Positions 43,626-51,526 of a stretch of 64,000 nt of DNA are shown here, in pieces; position 1 is the stretch's first letter; every line of letters begins with the position of its first letter. The notes beneath the pieces are model-generated. The model was given only the letters and a program-made list of their open reading frames with translations, was not told the origin of the DNA and did no database searches. Position numbers and translations under genes: made by a program. Source of the DNA: Alterinioella nitratireducens (GTDB taxonomy: Bacteria; Pseudomonadota; Alphaproteobacteria; Rhodobacterales; Rhodobacteraceae); the NCBI RefSeq assembly GCF_013155465.1, contig NZ_JABJVX010000001.1, positions 552,814-616,813 of the forward strand, in the 5' to 3' direction.

Positions 43626-43796
43626 GACGGGTCTCCTATGGGCGGGACGTCACGGGGGGCCAGCCGGACCGAGGGTCGCCGAAGGGGGGATGTGTCGGGC
43701 GTTTGCTCCAAGGTAGACCAGATCGTAACGGGCTGACATGACAAAAAAAGGGGGTGCGGAACCCTGCTCGCTGCGTGCGGGTCAGGCGTGGAATTT

Positions 43797-43819
43797 GAGT
43801 ATTTAGACCAAGAAGATGA
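43797..43819. repeat. Dispersed element tail, copy 4
   Basis: GAGTATTTAGACCAAGAAGATG resembles the GAGGTATTTGGAGCAAAATG tail at 14160 and the related tails at 7388 and 23408. It abuts the tusA-like stop codon. Confidence 0.4.
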
Positions 43820-44047
43820 TCAGGTCTTGCGGATGAAATAGGCCGTGGCGGGGCCGTGCGGGGCCTCGCCCAGAAAGGCATGGCCCTGCTCGGCGCAGAA
43901 ATGCGGCACGTCCACGGCGGCGGCGGGATCATCGGCCAGCAGGCAGGCGACCTGGCCGGGGGCAAGCGCCTGCATCCGCTTGCGCAGCCGCAGAACGGGC
44001 AGGGGGCACAGAAGGCCCAGGGCGTCGATGGTCAGGTCCGCATCCAT
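43820..44047 (-). CDS. tusA: TusA-family sulfurtransferase
   Basis: The 75-residue protein has the TusA signature LDALGLLCPLPVLRLRKRM-like stretch, with the active Cys in LLCPLPVL and the helix RLRKRMQAL. TusA carries persulfide sulfur for tRNA thiolation, molybdenum cofactor or other sulfur transfer. The rest (CLLADDPAAAVDVPHFC) is normal for the fold. It is divergent from the hydrolase gene at 44285. Confidence 0.92.
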   Translation of the reverse strand: MDADLTIDALGLLCPLPVLRLRKRMQALAPGQVACLLADDPAAAVDVPHFCAEQGHAFLGEAPHGPATAYFIRKT

Positions 44048-44284
44048 GGGGCGGGGATGTAGGGGGCAGGCGGCGCTTTGTCCACGCGAATGTGAGCGTG
44101 TGGGTCTGGCCTTCGGGGCGCGGACCGCCAGGTCTTTGATCGCACGGTCGGATGATGCGATCTCACGCGCAGCGGTGCCGCTTGCCGCCTCTGCCGCCGG
44201 GCCGGGGTTTTCCTTCCTGCAGGCGATGGACGTGATCGGAGGATTCGCCATAGGCTCGCCCAGATTCTCCGCTAGAGTGGCGGC

Positions 44285-45541
44285 ATGGATGGGCAGAGCT
44301 ATGAGATGAGTGCCAGGACCGAGACCCGCGTGCGCCAGCGCCGGGTGCTGTATATTCCGGGCTTCGATCCGGTCCCGGCGCGCAAATACCGCGAGAGGTA
44401 TCGGCGCGGCGCGGCGGAACAGGCGCGGATCTCGGGCTATGAGATCACCTTGTCGAAACAGCGGACGGAAGGCCCGTTCGGCTGGCATGTCGAGGCCGAG
44501 ACCGGCGGCGCGAAAACCCAGGCGGATATCGACGTGCTGGTCTGGTCCGATATCGTCAAGGACAGCATGTCGCACGGCATTGCCGCGACCTATCTGCAGC
44601 TTCTCCGGACCGCCTGGGTCTATATCGGCACGGGCGCACTGTTCCGCCTCTTTCGCCTGCGCAAGGGGCCGGTGATTGCGGCGCTCTACCCGGTGATCTT
44701 CCTGCTTGGGCAGTTGCTGATCGCGCTGGCCGTGGGCGCGGGCGTCGCGGCGCTGACCTCGTGGCTTGGCGCGGCGCTGATCGGCGTGCCGCTGACGGTC
44801 GCGGGGCTGGTGCCGGGGGCCTTGGCGGTCTGGGGGGTGCTGGCCCTTTTCAAGCGCCATGACGGCAAGGTGCTGGCCTATTACCTGATGCATGATTACG
44901 CCTTCACCGCCAGGCATCGCGGCGCCAACCCGCCCGCGCTGGAGGCACGGCTGGAGGCGTTCAAGGCCCGCGTGCTGGACGCCATGGCCTCGGGTGCCGA
45001 TGAGGTGCTGATCGTCGGCCACAGTTCCGGCGCGCAGATGGGCGTGAACGTGCTGGCCGATCTGATGCGGGCCGGGCGGCTGCCGGTGGCGGGGCCGGCC
45101 CTGTCTTTCCTGACGCTCGGCCAGGTGGTGCCGATGGTGTCGTTTCTGCCGAAAGCGACCAAGCTGCGCGCCGACCTGGCCTATCTGTGCCAGCAGGAGG
45201 GGCTGACCTGGGTCGATGTGACCGCACCGGGCGATGGCTGCACCTTTGCGCTCTGTGATCCGGTGGCCGTGTCGGGGGTGGCGCCTGACGAAGGCAAGCG
45301 CTGGCCGCTGGTGATCTCGGCGGCCTTCACCCAGACGCTGACGCCTGCGCGCTGGAAGGCGCTGCGCTGGCGGCTGTTCGAGCTGCATTTCCAGTATCTC
45401 AACGCCTTTGATCGTCCCGGGGACTACGACTATTTCCAGATCACCGCGGGGCCCAAGACACTTGCCGCGCGCTTCGCGGGGCGGCAGCCGTCGAAATCCC
45501 GCATCACCCGCGCGATCAACCGCTACACCGCCACGCGATGA
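44285..45541 (+). CDS. Membrane-associated alpha/beta-hydrolase-like protein
   Basis: The 418-residue protein starts with RRVLYIPGFDP, the first strand and possible oxyanion site. Two membrane segments follow (VIAALYPVIFLLGQLLIALAVGAGV and ALIGVPLTVAGLVPGALAV, residues ~135-185), then the nucleophile elbow VLIVGHSSGAQMG near residue 243. It looks like a lipase/esterase with an inserted membrane hairpin. I know no named family for it. Its stop overlaps the P450 start (ATGA), so the two are translated together. A start at 44303 is also possible. Confidence 0.8.
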   Translation: MDGQSYEMSARTETRVRQRRVLYIPGFDPVPARKYRERYRRGAAEQARISGYEITLSKQRTEGPFGWHVEAETGGAKTQADIDVLVWSDIVKDSMSHGIAATYLQLLRTAWVYIGTGALFRLFRLRKGPVIAALYPVIFLLGQLLIALAVGAGVAALTSWLGAALIGVPLTVAGLVPGALAVWGVLALFKRHDGKVLAYYLMHDYAFTARHRGANPPALEARLEAFKARVLDAMASGADEVLIVGHSSGAQMGVNVLADLMRAGRLPVAGPALSFLTLGQVVPMVSFLPKATKLRADLAYLCQQEGLTWVDVTAPGDGCTFALCDPVAVSGVAPDEGKRWPLVISAAFTQTLTPARWKALRWRLFELHFQYLNAFDRPGDYDYFQITAGPKTLAARFAGRQPSKSRITRAINRYTATR

Positions 45542-46878
45542 CCCCTCCCAAGCCCGACGCCCGCCCCGACCGCGTGTCCCTCCTGCGCTATCTGCGGCTC
45601 TTCCGGCAGGATATCCTCTCGGCGCAACCCGCGCGGCTCTACCGGGCCTGGATGGCCGAGTTCCGCACGCCGTTCTTCCGCAGCTACATGGTGAACGATC
45701 CGCCGCTGGTCGATCTTGTGCTCAAGGAACGCCCCGACGATTTCCCCAAATCCGACCGCATCGGCGAAGGCTTGCGGCCACTGCTTGGCGACTCGGTCTT
45801 CCTGACCAATGGCGAGACCTGGAAACGCCAGCGCCGCATCATCGACCCCGCCTTCGAAGGGGGGCGCTTGCGCGACACCTTCCCGGCAATGTGGGCGGCG
45901 GGGCAGGCGGCCTGCGACCGGATCGGGGCAGGCGAGGTCGAGGTCGAGGCCGAGATGAGCCATGCCGCGGCGGATGTGATATTCCGCACGCTCTTCTCGA
46001 TCCCCATCGAGCACGAGATCGCGGCGCAGGTGTTTGCCCAGTTCCGCGACTACCAGCGCACGCAGCCCTTGCTGAACATCGCGGCCTTCCTGCCTTTGCC
46101 CCGGTTCCTGCCGCGCGGGCACCGGCGGCGCACGAAGGCCACGGCGCGGTCGATCCGCGACCTCATCACGCGGCTGACCGAGGCGCGGATGGCCGAGATC
46201 GCGGCGGGCACCGCGCCCGATGATCTGGCGACCAAGATTATGACCACGCCGGACCCGGCAACGGGCGAGACGTTCACCACCGCCGAGATGGTCGACCAGG
46301 TGGCGATCTTTTTCCTTGCGGGGCACGAGACCAGTGCCTCGGCGCTGGCCTGGACGCTCTACCTGGTGGCGACGCACCCCGACTGGCAGGCGCGGCTGGC
46401 CGAGGAGGCAGACGCGCTGGACAGCTGCGATTTCAAGGTGATGTCAAAGCTGAAACTCAGCCGCGACGTGTTCCGCGAGGCGCTGCGGCTCTATCCACCG
46501 GTGCCGATGATGGTGCGCGAGACGACCTGCCCCGAAACCTTCCGGGGCCGTGACGTGAAACCCGGCGCGCAGGTGGTGCTGTCGCCCTGGCACCTGCATC
46601 GCCACACGAGGATATGGGACAATCCCGACGGGTTCGATCCCGCCCGCTGGCAGACCGAGGGCGGGCGCGACTGCATGCGCCGCGCCTATATGCCGTTCTC
46701 GGCTGGCCCGCGTGTCTGCACCGGGGCGGGGTTTGCCATGGTCGAGGGGCCGCTTTTGCTGTCGATGCTGCTGAAACGCTTCCGCTTCGAGGCCGTGGCG
46801 GGCAAGACCCCGGTTCCCGTCGCGCATCTGACGGTGCGCTCGCGGGACGGGATTCACCTGCGCGTCACACCGCGTTAG
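45538..46878 (+). CDS. Cytochrome P450
   Basis: The 446-residue haem monooxygenase has all core motifs: the oxygen-binding I helix FLAGHETSAS (residues ~261-270), the ExxR of the K helix in REALRLYPP, and the haem loop FSAGPRVCTGAGF with the axial Cys near residue 397. No membrane anchor is present. It resembles the CYP4/CYP102-like group that acts on fatty acids or terpenoids. It is coupled to a hydrolase, suggesting that an ester or lipid is handled by both. Its end overlaps convergent tpiA by four bases. Confidence 0.95.
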   Translation: MTPPKPDARPDRVSLLRYLRLFRQDILSAQPARLYRAWMAEFRTPFFRSYMVNDPPLVDLVLKERPDDFPKSDRIGEGLRPLLGDSVFLTNGETWKRQRRIIDPAFEGGRLRDTFPAMWAAGQAACDRIGAGEVEVEAEMSHAAADVIFRTLFSIPIEHEIAAQVFAQFRDYQRTQPLLNIAAFLPLPRFLPRGHRRRTKATARSIRDLITRLTEARMAEIAAGTAPDDLATKIMTTPDPATGETFTTAEMVDQVAIFFLAGHETSASALAWTLYLVATHPDWQARLAEEADALDSCDFKVMSKLKLSRDVFREALRLYPPVPMMVRETTCPETFRGRDVKPGAQVVLSPWHLHRHTRIWDNPDGFDPARWQTEGGRDCMRRAYMPFSAGPRVCTGAGFAMVEGPLLLSMLLKRFRFEAVAGKTPVPVAHLTVRSRDGIHLRVTPR

Positions 46879-47624
46879 CTGGCCTCAAGCGCCCGGATGA
46901 TCGGCAGGAAATCGTCGCATTTCAGCGAGGCCCCGCCGACCAGCGCGCCGTTCACATGCTCCACCGCGAAGATCTCGGCCGCGTTCGAGCCCTTGACCGA
47001 GCCGCCATAGAGCAGGCTGATCTCCTCGCCGGTATCGGATTCGAACCGCGCATCCAGATGGGTGCGGATAAACTCATGCGTCTCGTCGATCTCGTCGATG
47101 GTTGGGACCAGCCCGGTGCCGATGGCCCAGACGGGCTCATACGCGATGACGGTGTTCTCCGCCGTGACCCCATCGGGCAGCGATCCGGCCAGTTGCGCGG
47201 CGATGACCTTCAGCGTGTCGCCCGCCTCGCGCTCGGCCTTGGTCTCGCCGACGCAGATGATGGTGGTCAGCCTCGCCGCAATCGCGGCCTCGGCCTTGGC
47301 GCGGACGGTATCGTTGCTTTCTGCGTGATCGGTGCGGCGTTCGGAATGGCCAAGGATGACAAAGGCCGCCCCGGCATCGGCCAGCATCCCGGCGGCGATG
47401 TCACCGGTATGGGCACCATTGCCATTGGCGTGGCAATCCTGCCCGCCGGTGGCGATGGGGCTGTCCTGCAACAGGTCGGAGAGCCGCGACAGCAGCGTCG
47501 CGGGCGGGCAGATCAGCACGCCGACGGATGGGTCGGGGCAAGCCTCGCGCAAGCGCCGCGCCTCCGTCAGATCGGGGCTGCATCCGTTCATCTTCCAGTT
47601 TCCGGCGGCGAGTTTTCTGGGCAT
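46875..47624 (-). CDS. tpiA: Triosephosphate isomerase
   Basis: The enzyme interconverts dihydroxyacetone phosphate and glyceraldehyde 3-phosphate. The 249-residue protein starts MPRKLAAGNWKMNG (catalytic Lys). It has the catalytic His in ILGHSERR, the catalytic Glu in IAYEPVWAIGTG, and the phosphate loop LLYGGSVKGSNA. The ATG at 47624 follows CGAGGAGCCCGCCCGG. It is a single-gene unit. Confidence 0.97.
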   Translation of the reverse strand: MPRKLAAGNWKMNGCSPDLTEARRLREACPDPSVGVLICPPATLLSRLSDLLQDSPIATGGQDCHANGNGAHTGDIAAGMLADAGAAFVILGHSERRTDHAESNDTVRAKAEAAIAARLTTIICVGETKAEREAGDTLKVIAAQLAGSLPDGVTAENTVIAYEPVWAIGTGLVPTIDEIDETHEFIRTHLDARFESDTGEEISLLYGGSVKGSNAAEIFAVEHVNGALVGGASLKCDDFLPIIRALEAS

Positions 47625-47673
47625 CCGGGCGGGCTCCTCGTCCGTTTTTGGGTATGGCCTTGAGGCATATCGC

Positions 47674-47712
47674 GAATGCCGCCCCTCGGGAAGGGGCGGG
47701 CGGCATTGCATG
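47674..47712. promoter_or_regulatory. Hairpin upstream of tpiA
   Basis: AATGCCGCCCCT and AGGGGCGGGCGGCATT pair with a small bulge around CGGGA. It lies about 50 bases upstream of tpiA and could act as a terminator or leader structure; no T run follows it. Confidence 0.3.
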
Positions 47713-47769
47713 GCCCGCTCCAACGTCTCATATAGCGGGCAGGTTCCGCCCCGATCAGGATCAACGCCG

Positions 47770-48693
47770 ATGACAGCCATTCCCCGTCTCAACGCCGCAG
47801 CCCTTGTCGATGCGGGCCACCCCGACCACGCGCGCGAATTGTACGCACTGGCCCGCGCCGCGACGGAAGTGGGGTTCTTCACGCTCTGCGATACGCCCAT
47901 CTCGGGGGCCGAGCTGGCCGATCTTATCGCCGCTTACCGCGCGTTTTTCTCGCAGCCCGAGCCGCAGAAAGCGCAGATCGACATGGCCCGCACCGGGGCC
48001 AATCGCGGGTGGGGGGCGTCGCTGTCCGAACAGGTCGATCCCGCCGCCAACCCCGATTACAAGGAGGTGTTCGATTGCGGCTATGAGTTGCCGCCGGGCG
48101 ACAGCCTGTCCGATCTGGCGGTCTATGCGCCCAACCTCTGGCCCACGTCCCCGGCGGGGTTTCGCCCCATTGTGCAGGCCTATTACCAGAAATCCACCGC
48201 GTTCTCGCTGCGGCTTCTGGCGGCCATCGCCAAGGCCATCGGAGAGCCCGCCGATTTCTTCGATGACAAGTTCACCCGGCCCATGGCGCTGTTGCGCGGC
48301 AATTACTACCCGGCGCGGCCGACCTGGGCCGGCGACAAGGATTTCGGCATCGCCGCGCATACCGATTACGGCTGCCTGACGCTTCTGGCCACCGATGGCG
48401 CGCCGGGGCTGGAGGCGCAGTTGCGCGACGGCACATGGGCCGCTGTGCAGGCCCCCATCGGCGATTACGTGGTGAATTTCGGCGAGATGCTGGAGATGTG
48501 GACAGGCGGCCGCGTCAAGGCGACGCCGCACCGGGTGCGTGGCACGAAAGACGAGCGGATCTCGATCCCGCTCTTCTTCAATCCGAATTTCGAGGCGAAT
48601 GTCGCCCCGATCGGCTCAGGCGACGTGATCCTGGCAGGCGACCACCTGACCCGGCGGTTTGAGGAGACCTATCTGCATATGAAGACGGGTTAG
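47770..48693 (+). CDS. 2-oxoglutarate/Fe(II)-dependent oxygenase, isopenicillin N synthase-like
   Basis: The 307-residue protein has the double-stranded beta-helix core with the iron ligands His and Asp in HTDYG (~197-199), His in TPHRV (~254), and the oxoglutarate Arg in ERISIPLFF. The N-terminal DIOX_N part (ATEVGFFTLCDTPIS) fits plant and bacterial IPNS-like dioxygenases. The substrate is unknown. The frame is open far upstream, but the ATG at 47770 begins the conserved part and follows a non-coding gap after tpiA. Confidence 0.9.
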   Translation: MTAIPRLNAAALVDAGHPDHARELYALARAATEVGFFTLCDTPISGAELADLIAAYRAFFSQPEPQKAQIDMARTGANRGWGASLSEQVDPAANPDYKEVFDCGYELPPGDSLSDLAVYAPNLWPTSPAGFRPIVQAYYQKSTAFSLRLLAAIAKAIGEPADFFDDKFTRPMALLRGNYYPARPTWAGDKDFGIAAHTDYGCLTLLATDGAPGLEAQLRDGTWAAVQAPIGDYVVNFGEMLEMWTGGRVKATPHRVRGTKDERISIPLFFNPNFEANVAPIGSGDVILAGDHLTRRFEETYLHMKTG

Positions 48694-48797
48694 AGCATGT
48701 CGCTCAAAAGTGGGAACCGGTTTTGAGCCCCTCGGACATGCGGGATCAAAGGGCTAGTGGGCGCCTGCGTGAATGTGAATGAATGCAACGTGCTCTA
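48692..48797. repeat. Alphaproteobacterial dispersed intergenic palindrome
   Basis: The stretch begins TAGAGCATGTC, ends ACGTGCTCTAG, and holds the core AAAAGTGGGAACCGGTTTT with flanking arms. This core and the AGAGCATG...CATGC border are the same as in the intergenic repeats spread through Rhizobiales genomes. It fills the space between two convergent genes. Confidence 0.7.
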
Positions 48798-49118
48798 GAG
48801 ATGCTCCAGCGCCCGGCGCGCCCAATCGCTGGCAAGCTCCGGGTCGTCCTGCGCGGCATCGGGCAGGGACCAATAGGGCATCGAGCCTGACGGGCCATTG
48901 TCGCGCGTGTAGGTCCAGTGGGTGCAGCCCTCGGCCTCCAGCACCTCGATGAACGCGCCCTTGCCCTTCAGCATCAGCCGTCCATCCGACAGCATCACCG
49001 CAAAGATCGTGTCGCGGTGATAGAACCCGGCGCCGCCGAACATCTTGCGCACCGAAATGGCCCCAAGCCCTGCGAAGAGGTCGCGCGCATGGGCGATCTC
49101 TTCCTCCGAGAGGCTCAT
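48795..49118 (-). CDS. TfoX N-terminal domain protein
   Basis: The 107-residue protein matches the TfoX/Sxy N-terminal domain (ISVRKMFGGAGFYHRDTIFA, then LMLKGKGAFIEVLEAEG). TfoX starts competence gene expression in gammaproteobacteria. Single-domain homologues in alphaproteobacteria lack the C-terminal half and have no proven role. Its start overlaps the IscA-like stop by four bases. Confidence 0.88.
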   Translation of the reverse strand: MSLSEEEIAHARDLFAGLGAISVRKMFGGAGFYHRDTIFAVMLSDGRLMLKGKGAFIEVLEAEGCTHWTYTRDNGPSGSMPYWSLPDAAQDDPELASDWARRALEHL

Positions 49119-49495
49119 TCCCGCCCGCGTTCGGCGGCCAGCTCCTCGACATCCTTGAACTTGATGGATTCGCCGCAGCCGCAGGCATCCGAGACATTGG
49201 GGTTGCGGAACTTGAAGCCCGATTCCAGCAGGCCGACCTCGTGGTCGATCTCGGTGCCGAACAGGAACATCTGCGCCATCGGCGCGATCATCACGCGGGC
49301 CCCGTCCTGTTCGACCACCTCGTCATTGGGGTCGATCTCGGTGGCTTCGTCCATGGTGTATTCCATGCCCGCACAGCCGCCCTTCTTGACGCCGATGCGC
49401 AGGCCGGTGGTGCCGTTCCTCTCCATCAGCCGCGCGATCTGTTTCGCGGCGCGCGGGGTCATGGTGACGGCCTGTTTTCCGGGGATACCGAACAT
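49115..49495 (-). CDS. A-type iron-sulfur carrier, IscA/SufA-like
   Basis: The 126-residue protein carries Fe-S clusters to target apo-proteins. The three conserved Cys are in KGGCAGMEY and DACGCGES. The fold segments MTPRAAKQIARLM and LLESGFKFRNPN are standard. The ATG at 49495 begins MFGIPGKQAVTMTP, with the leading residues common in Rhodobacteraceae. It is translated before the TfoX-like gene (ATGA overlap). Confidence 0.92.
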   Translation of the reverse strand: MFGIPGKQAVTMTPRAAKQIARLMERNGTTGLRIGVKKGGCAGMEYTMDEATEIDPNDEVVEQDGARVMIAPMAQMFLFGTEIDHEVGLLESGFKFRNPNVSDACGCGESIKFKDVEELAAERGRE

Positions 49496-49554
49496 GGGGG
49501 GTTGTCCTTGGTTTCGCGTGGTTAGCCCCAATGTAAGGCCCGCGGCGCGGTTTC

Positions 49555-50256
49555 TCAACCATCCGCGAGGCGCGCGATCAGCCATTGCGCGCCATAGGCC
49601 ACGAGGAGGGCCCATCCGATCGAGGCCAGCGTGCCGATGATGACATATTCCGCCATCTTGCGGCTTTCATTGGCGGTGCCGACGCGCAGGAAGGACTTGG
49701 CCGCGATCAGCAGGCCGACGCCCGTGGTCTGCCCCGCCAGCACGAAAATGAAGGTCAGCCCGCGTTCCAGAAGGCCGATAAGGGCGCCGCCATCGGGCAG
49801 CCCGTCCTCCTCGTGGATCGCATCGGCATAGGGCGCCATCAGCTTGCCGACCAGGAATTGCCCCATCCGCGTGGCCAGGATCAACCCCGCCAGAAGCGCC
49901 ATGGCCTGTCCCGCATCCGAGTGGATGGCGGGCCAGAGCCCGCGTGCAACCGCGAGAGGGAAGAGCAGCGCCGTGACCAGGATCGCGACCCCATGCGCGG
50001 CCTGATCGGCCAGGAAGGGGCCAAGGCTCTGGCCGCCGAGCCGGGCCTTGGCGAAGTCGATCTGCAAATGCAGAAGGGCGACCAGCAGCGCGGGCCAGAA
50101 CGCGCCGCCAAGCGCTGCAAGGCTGAGGGCGAAGACGATGGCCGTATGCGCCAGAAGCGGCGGCATGTCATGCTTGTTCTCCGACATCCACCTGGATTGA
50201 AACACGAAATCGGCCAGGGCATGGGCGAGGAGGAGGGCGGCGATGGTGTCTAGCAT
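49555..50256 (-). CDS. DUF3307 membrane protein
   Basis: The 233-residue inner-membrane protein has six or so membrane segments. The N-terminal DUF3307 signature is LLLAHALADFVFQSRWMSENK. Later segments are LATRMGQFLVGKLM and VIIGTLASIGWALLVAYG. Its function is unknown. Its start overlaps the end of the SatD-like gene by seven bases, an association seen in other genomes, so the two probably form one system. Confidence 0.88.
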   Translation of the reverse strand: MLDTIAALLLAHALADFVFQSRWMSENKHDMPPLLAHTAIVFALSLAALGGAFWPALLVALLHLQIDFAKARLGGQSLGPFLADQAAHGVAILVTALLFPLAVARGLWPAIHSDAGQAMALLAGLILATRMGQFLVGKLMAPYADAIHEEDGLPDGGALIGLLERGLTFIFVLAGQTTGVGLLIAAKSFLRVGTANESRKMAEYVIIGTLASIGWALLVAYGAQWLIARLADG

Positions 50257-50900
50257 GGAACGAGATCCCTCTGGTCTTCCCAGTATTTGACGGCTTGTCT
50301 CAGCGCTTGACCTCCCGCACCGGTCACGCGGGAGTGGGCGGCTTGCGTCGATATGCCGAGAGTCTGGCCAATGTCTTTGAGGGTCGGGTCGGTTGTGTTC
50401 AGATAGATGAACGCTGCTTCGGCCTGCTCGGGAGTCCAGCGACCGATATGGTTTTCCGCAAGGGCGATGATGGCCCGATGTAGCGGTGATACGGCTTTGC
50501 CCGCGATTGCAAAACGATCGGATGTCGCCATGGCGTCAAGGGCGTGCCCCGACGATTCGAATGCTGCGCCCGAAGCGGAGGAAAGATCGGGCCCATCTAT
50601 CGGATTTGCTGCGCCGAGACCTATAGCAATGCGGGTATGGAGGAGATCTTTTGCGCCGATGAGACCGGCAAATACCGTGAGCGATGCCCTAAGGGCATAT
50701 GCGGGATTGGAAAGGATGAATTGCCACCCATCCCCGCGAACGCGTGTGAACCGGGTCGGACCGTTTCCTGGCCATTTTTCCATCGCGGCGGCCGTCGCGA
50801 GAATCCGCTTGATGGCGTATTCGGTGTCTTTAGGCGGAGCCTCGGAGGAACCGATCAAATCACCGCTCAGCACGGCTACGATGGAAGTGTCGCCTGTCAT
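50250..50900 (-). CDS. SatD-family protein
   Basis: The 216-residue protein begins TSIVAVLSGDLIGSS, the SatD-type strand-loop. The middle (VRGDGWQFILSNPAYALRASL, ARIAIGLG-like RIAIGLGAAN) resembles a nucleotide-cyclase-like fold. The C-terminus carries a sigma-70 region 4-like helix-turn-helix (LKDIGQTLGISTQAAHSRVTGA). SatD was named from the Streptococcus mutans acid-tolerance operon; the activity is unknown. Four tandem operator-like repeats lie just upstream, so it may regulate itself. Confidence 0.82.
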   Translation of the reverse strand: MTGDTSIVAVLSGDLIGSSEAPPKDTEYAIKRILATAAAMEKWPGNGPTRFTRVRGDGWQFILSNPAYALRASLTVFAGLIGAKDLLHTRIAIGLGAANPIDGPDLSSASGAAFESSGHALDAMATSDRFAIAGKAVSPLHRAIIALAENHIGRWTPEQAEAAFIYLNTTDPTLKDIGQTLGISTQAAHSRVTGAGGQALRQAVKYWEDQRDLVPC

Positions 50901-50902
50901 AT

Positions 50903-51007
50903 ATCAAGCCATATAGCTTGATAATACAAAAATCAACCCAAAAGGCTTGAAGTTAGAAAATCAACCTAAATGGCTTGAAATTGCCAAAATTAACCCAAAA
51001 GGCTTGA
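50903..51007. promoter_or_regulatory. Four tandem 28-29 bp repeats in the satD promoter
   Basis: The word GCTTGA, preceded by the sequence ATCAACCCAAAAG or a variant, ends at 50921, 50950, 50978 and 51007, so the pitch is 29, 28 and 29 bases. The copy nearest the gene is also a perfect palindrome, TATCAAGC-CATATA-GCTTGATA. The stretch is very AT-rich for this genome. Confidence 0.75.
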
Positions 51008-51012
51008 CCGAC

Positions 51013-51375
51013 TCACATGAACCCGAGCTCAAGCCGCGCCTCATCGGACATCATCTCCATGCCCCAGGGCGGATCCCAGGTGATCTCGACATTCACCGTC
51101 TTGACCCCGTCGACAGGCTCCACCGCATCGGCCAGCCATCCGGGCATCTCGCCCGCCACGGGGCAGCCCGGCGCGGTCAGGGTCATCAGGATTTCGACCT
51201 CGTTTTCATCGCTGATCTCGACCGTGTAGACCAGGCCGAGATCGTAGATGTTGACCGGGATCTCGGGGTCATAGACGGTGCGGCAGGCCTCGATGATGCG
51301 ATCATAAAGCGGATGCTCTGTCGAGGAGGGTTTGATCAGGGGGGCGCCTTCAAGCTGCTCTTGGCTCTGGGTCAT
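51013..51375 (-). CDS. sufT: SufT/MIP18-family iron-sulfur assembly protein (DUF59)
   Basis: The 120-residue protein has the DUF59 core (VYDPEIPVNIYDLGLVYTVE, then LTAPGCPVAGEMP) with the conserved Cys. SufT helps mature Fe-S proteins when demand is high. In most alphaproteobacteria it closes the suf operon; here it stands apart, though an IscA-like gene lies 1.5 kb away on the same strand. Confidence 0.93.
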   Translation of the reverse strand: MTQSQEQLEGAPLIKPSSTEHPLYDRIIEACRTVYDPEIPVNIYDLGLVYTVEISDENEVEILMTLTAPGCPVAGEMPGWLADAVEPVDGVKTVNVEITWDPPWGMEMMSDEARLELGFM

Positions 51376-51526
51376 GCGTATCGGTCCATTGATTACTTGA
51401 CCAAAGATATAGGGAATATGGCGCAGGCCGTCCAGTGGGGCAGGGGGGCGCGGGCGAAATCCCCTTGTGGTGGCGTGACCCGCGCCGCTAGGGTCGGCCC
51501 CAGCAAACCACGCGAGCGCCCCCGGT

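Noticed and set aside
41526..43736. A 736-codon plus-strand open frame across the MFS gene
   Set aside because: Antisense shadow; its sequence is low-complexity His, Arg, Gly and Asp, while the minus strand encodes a clear twelve-helix transporter.
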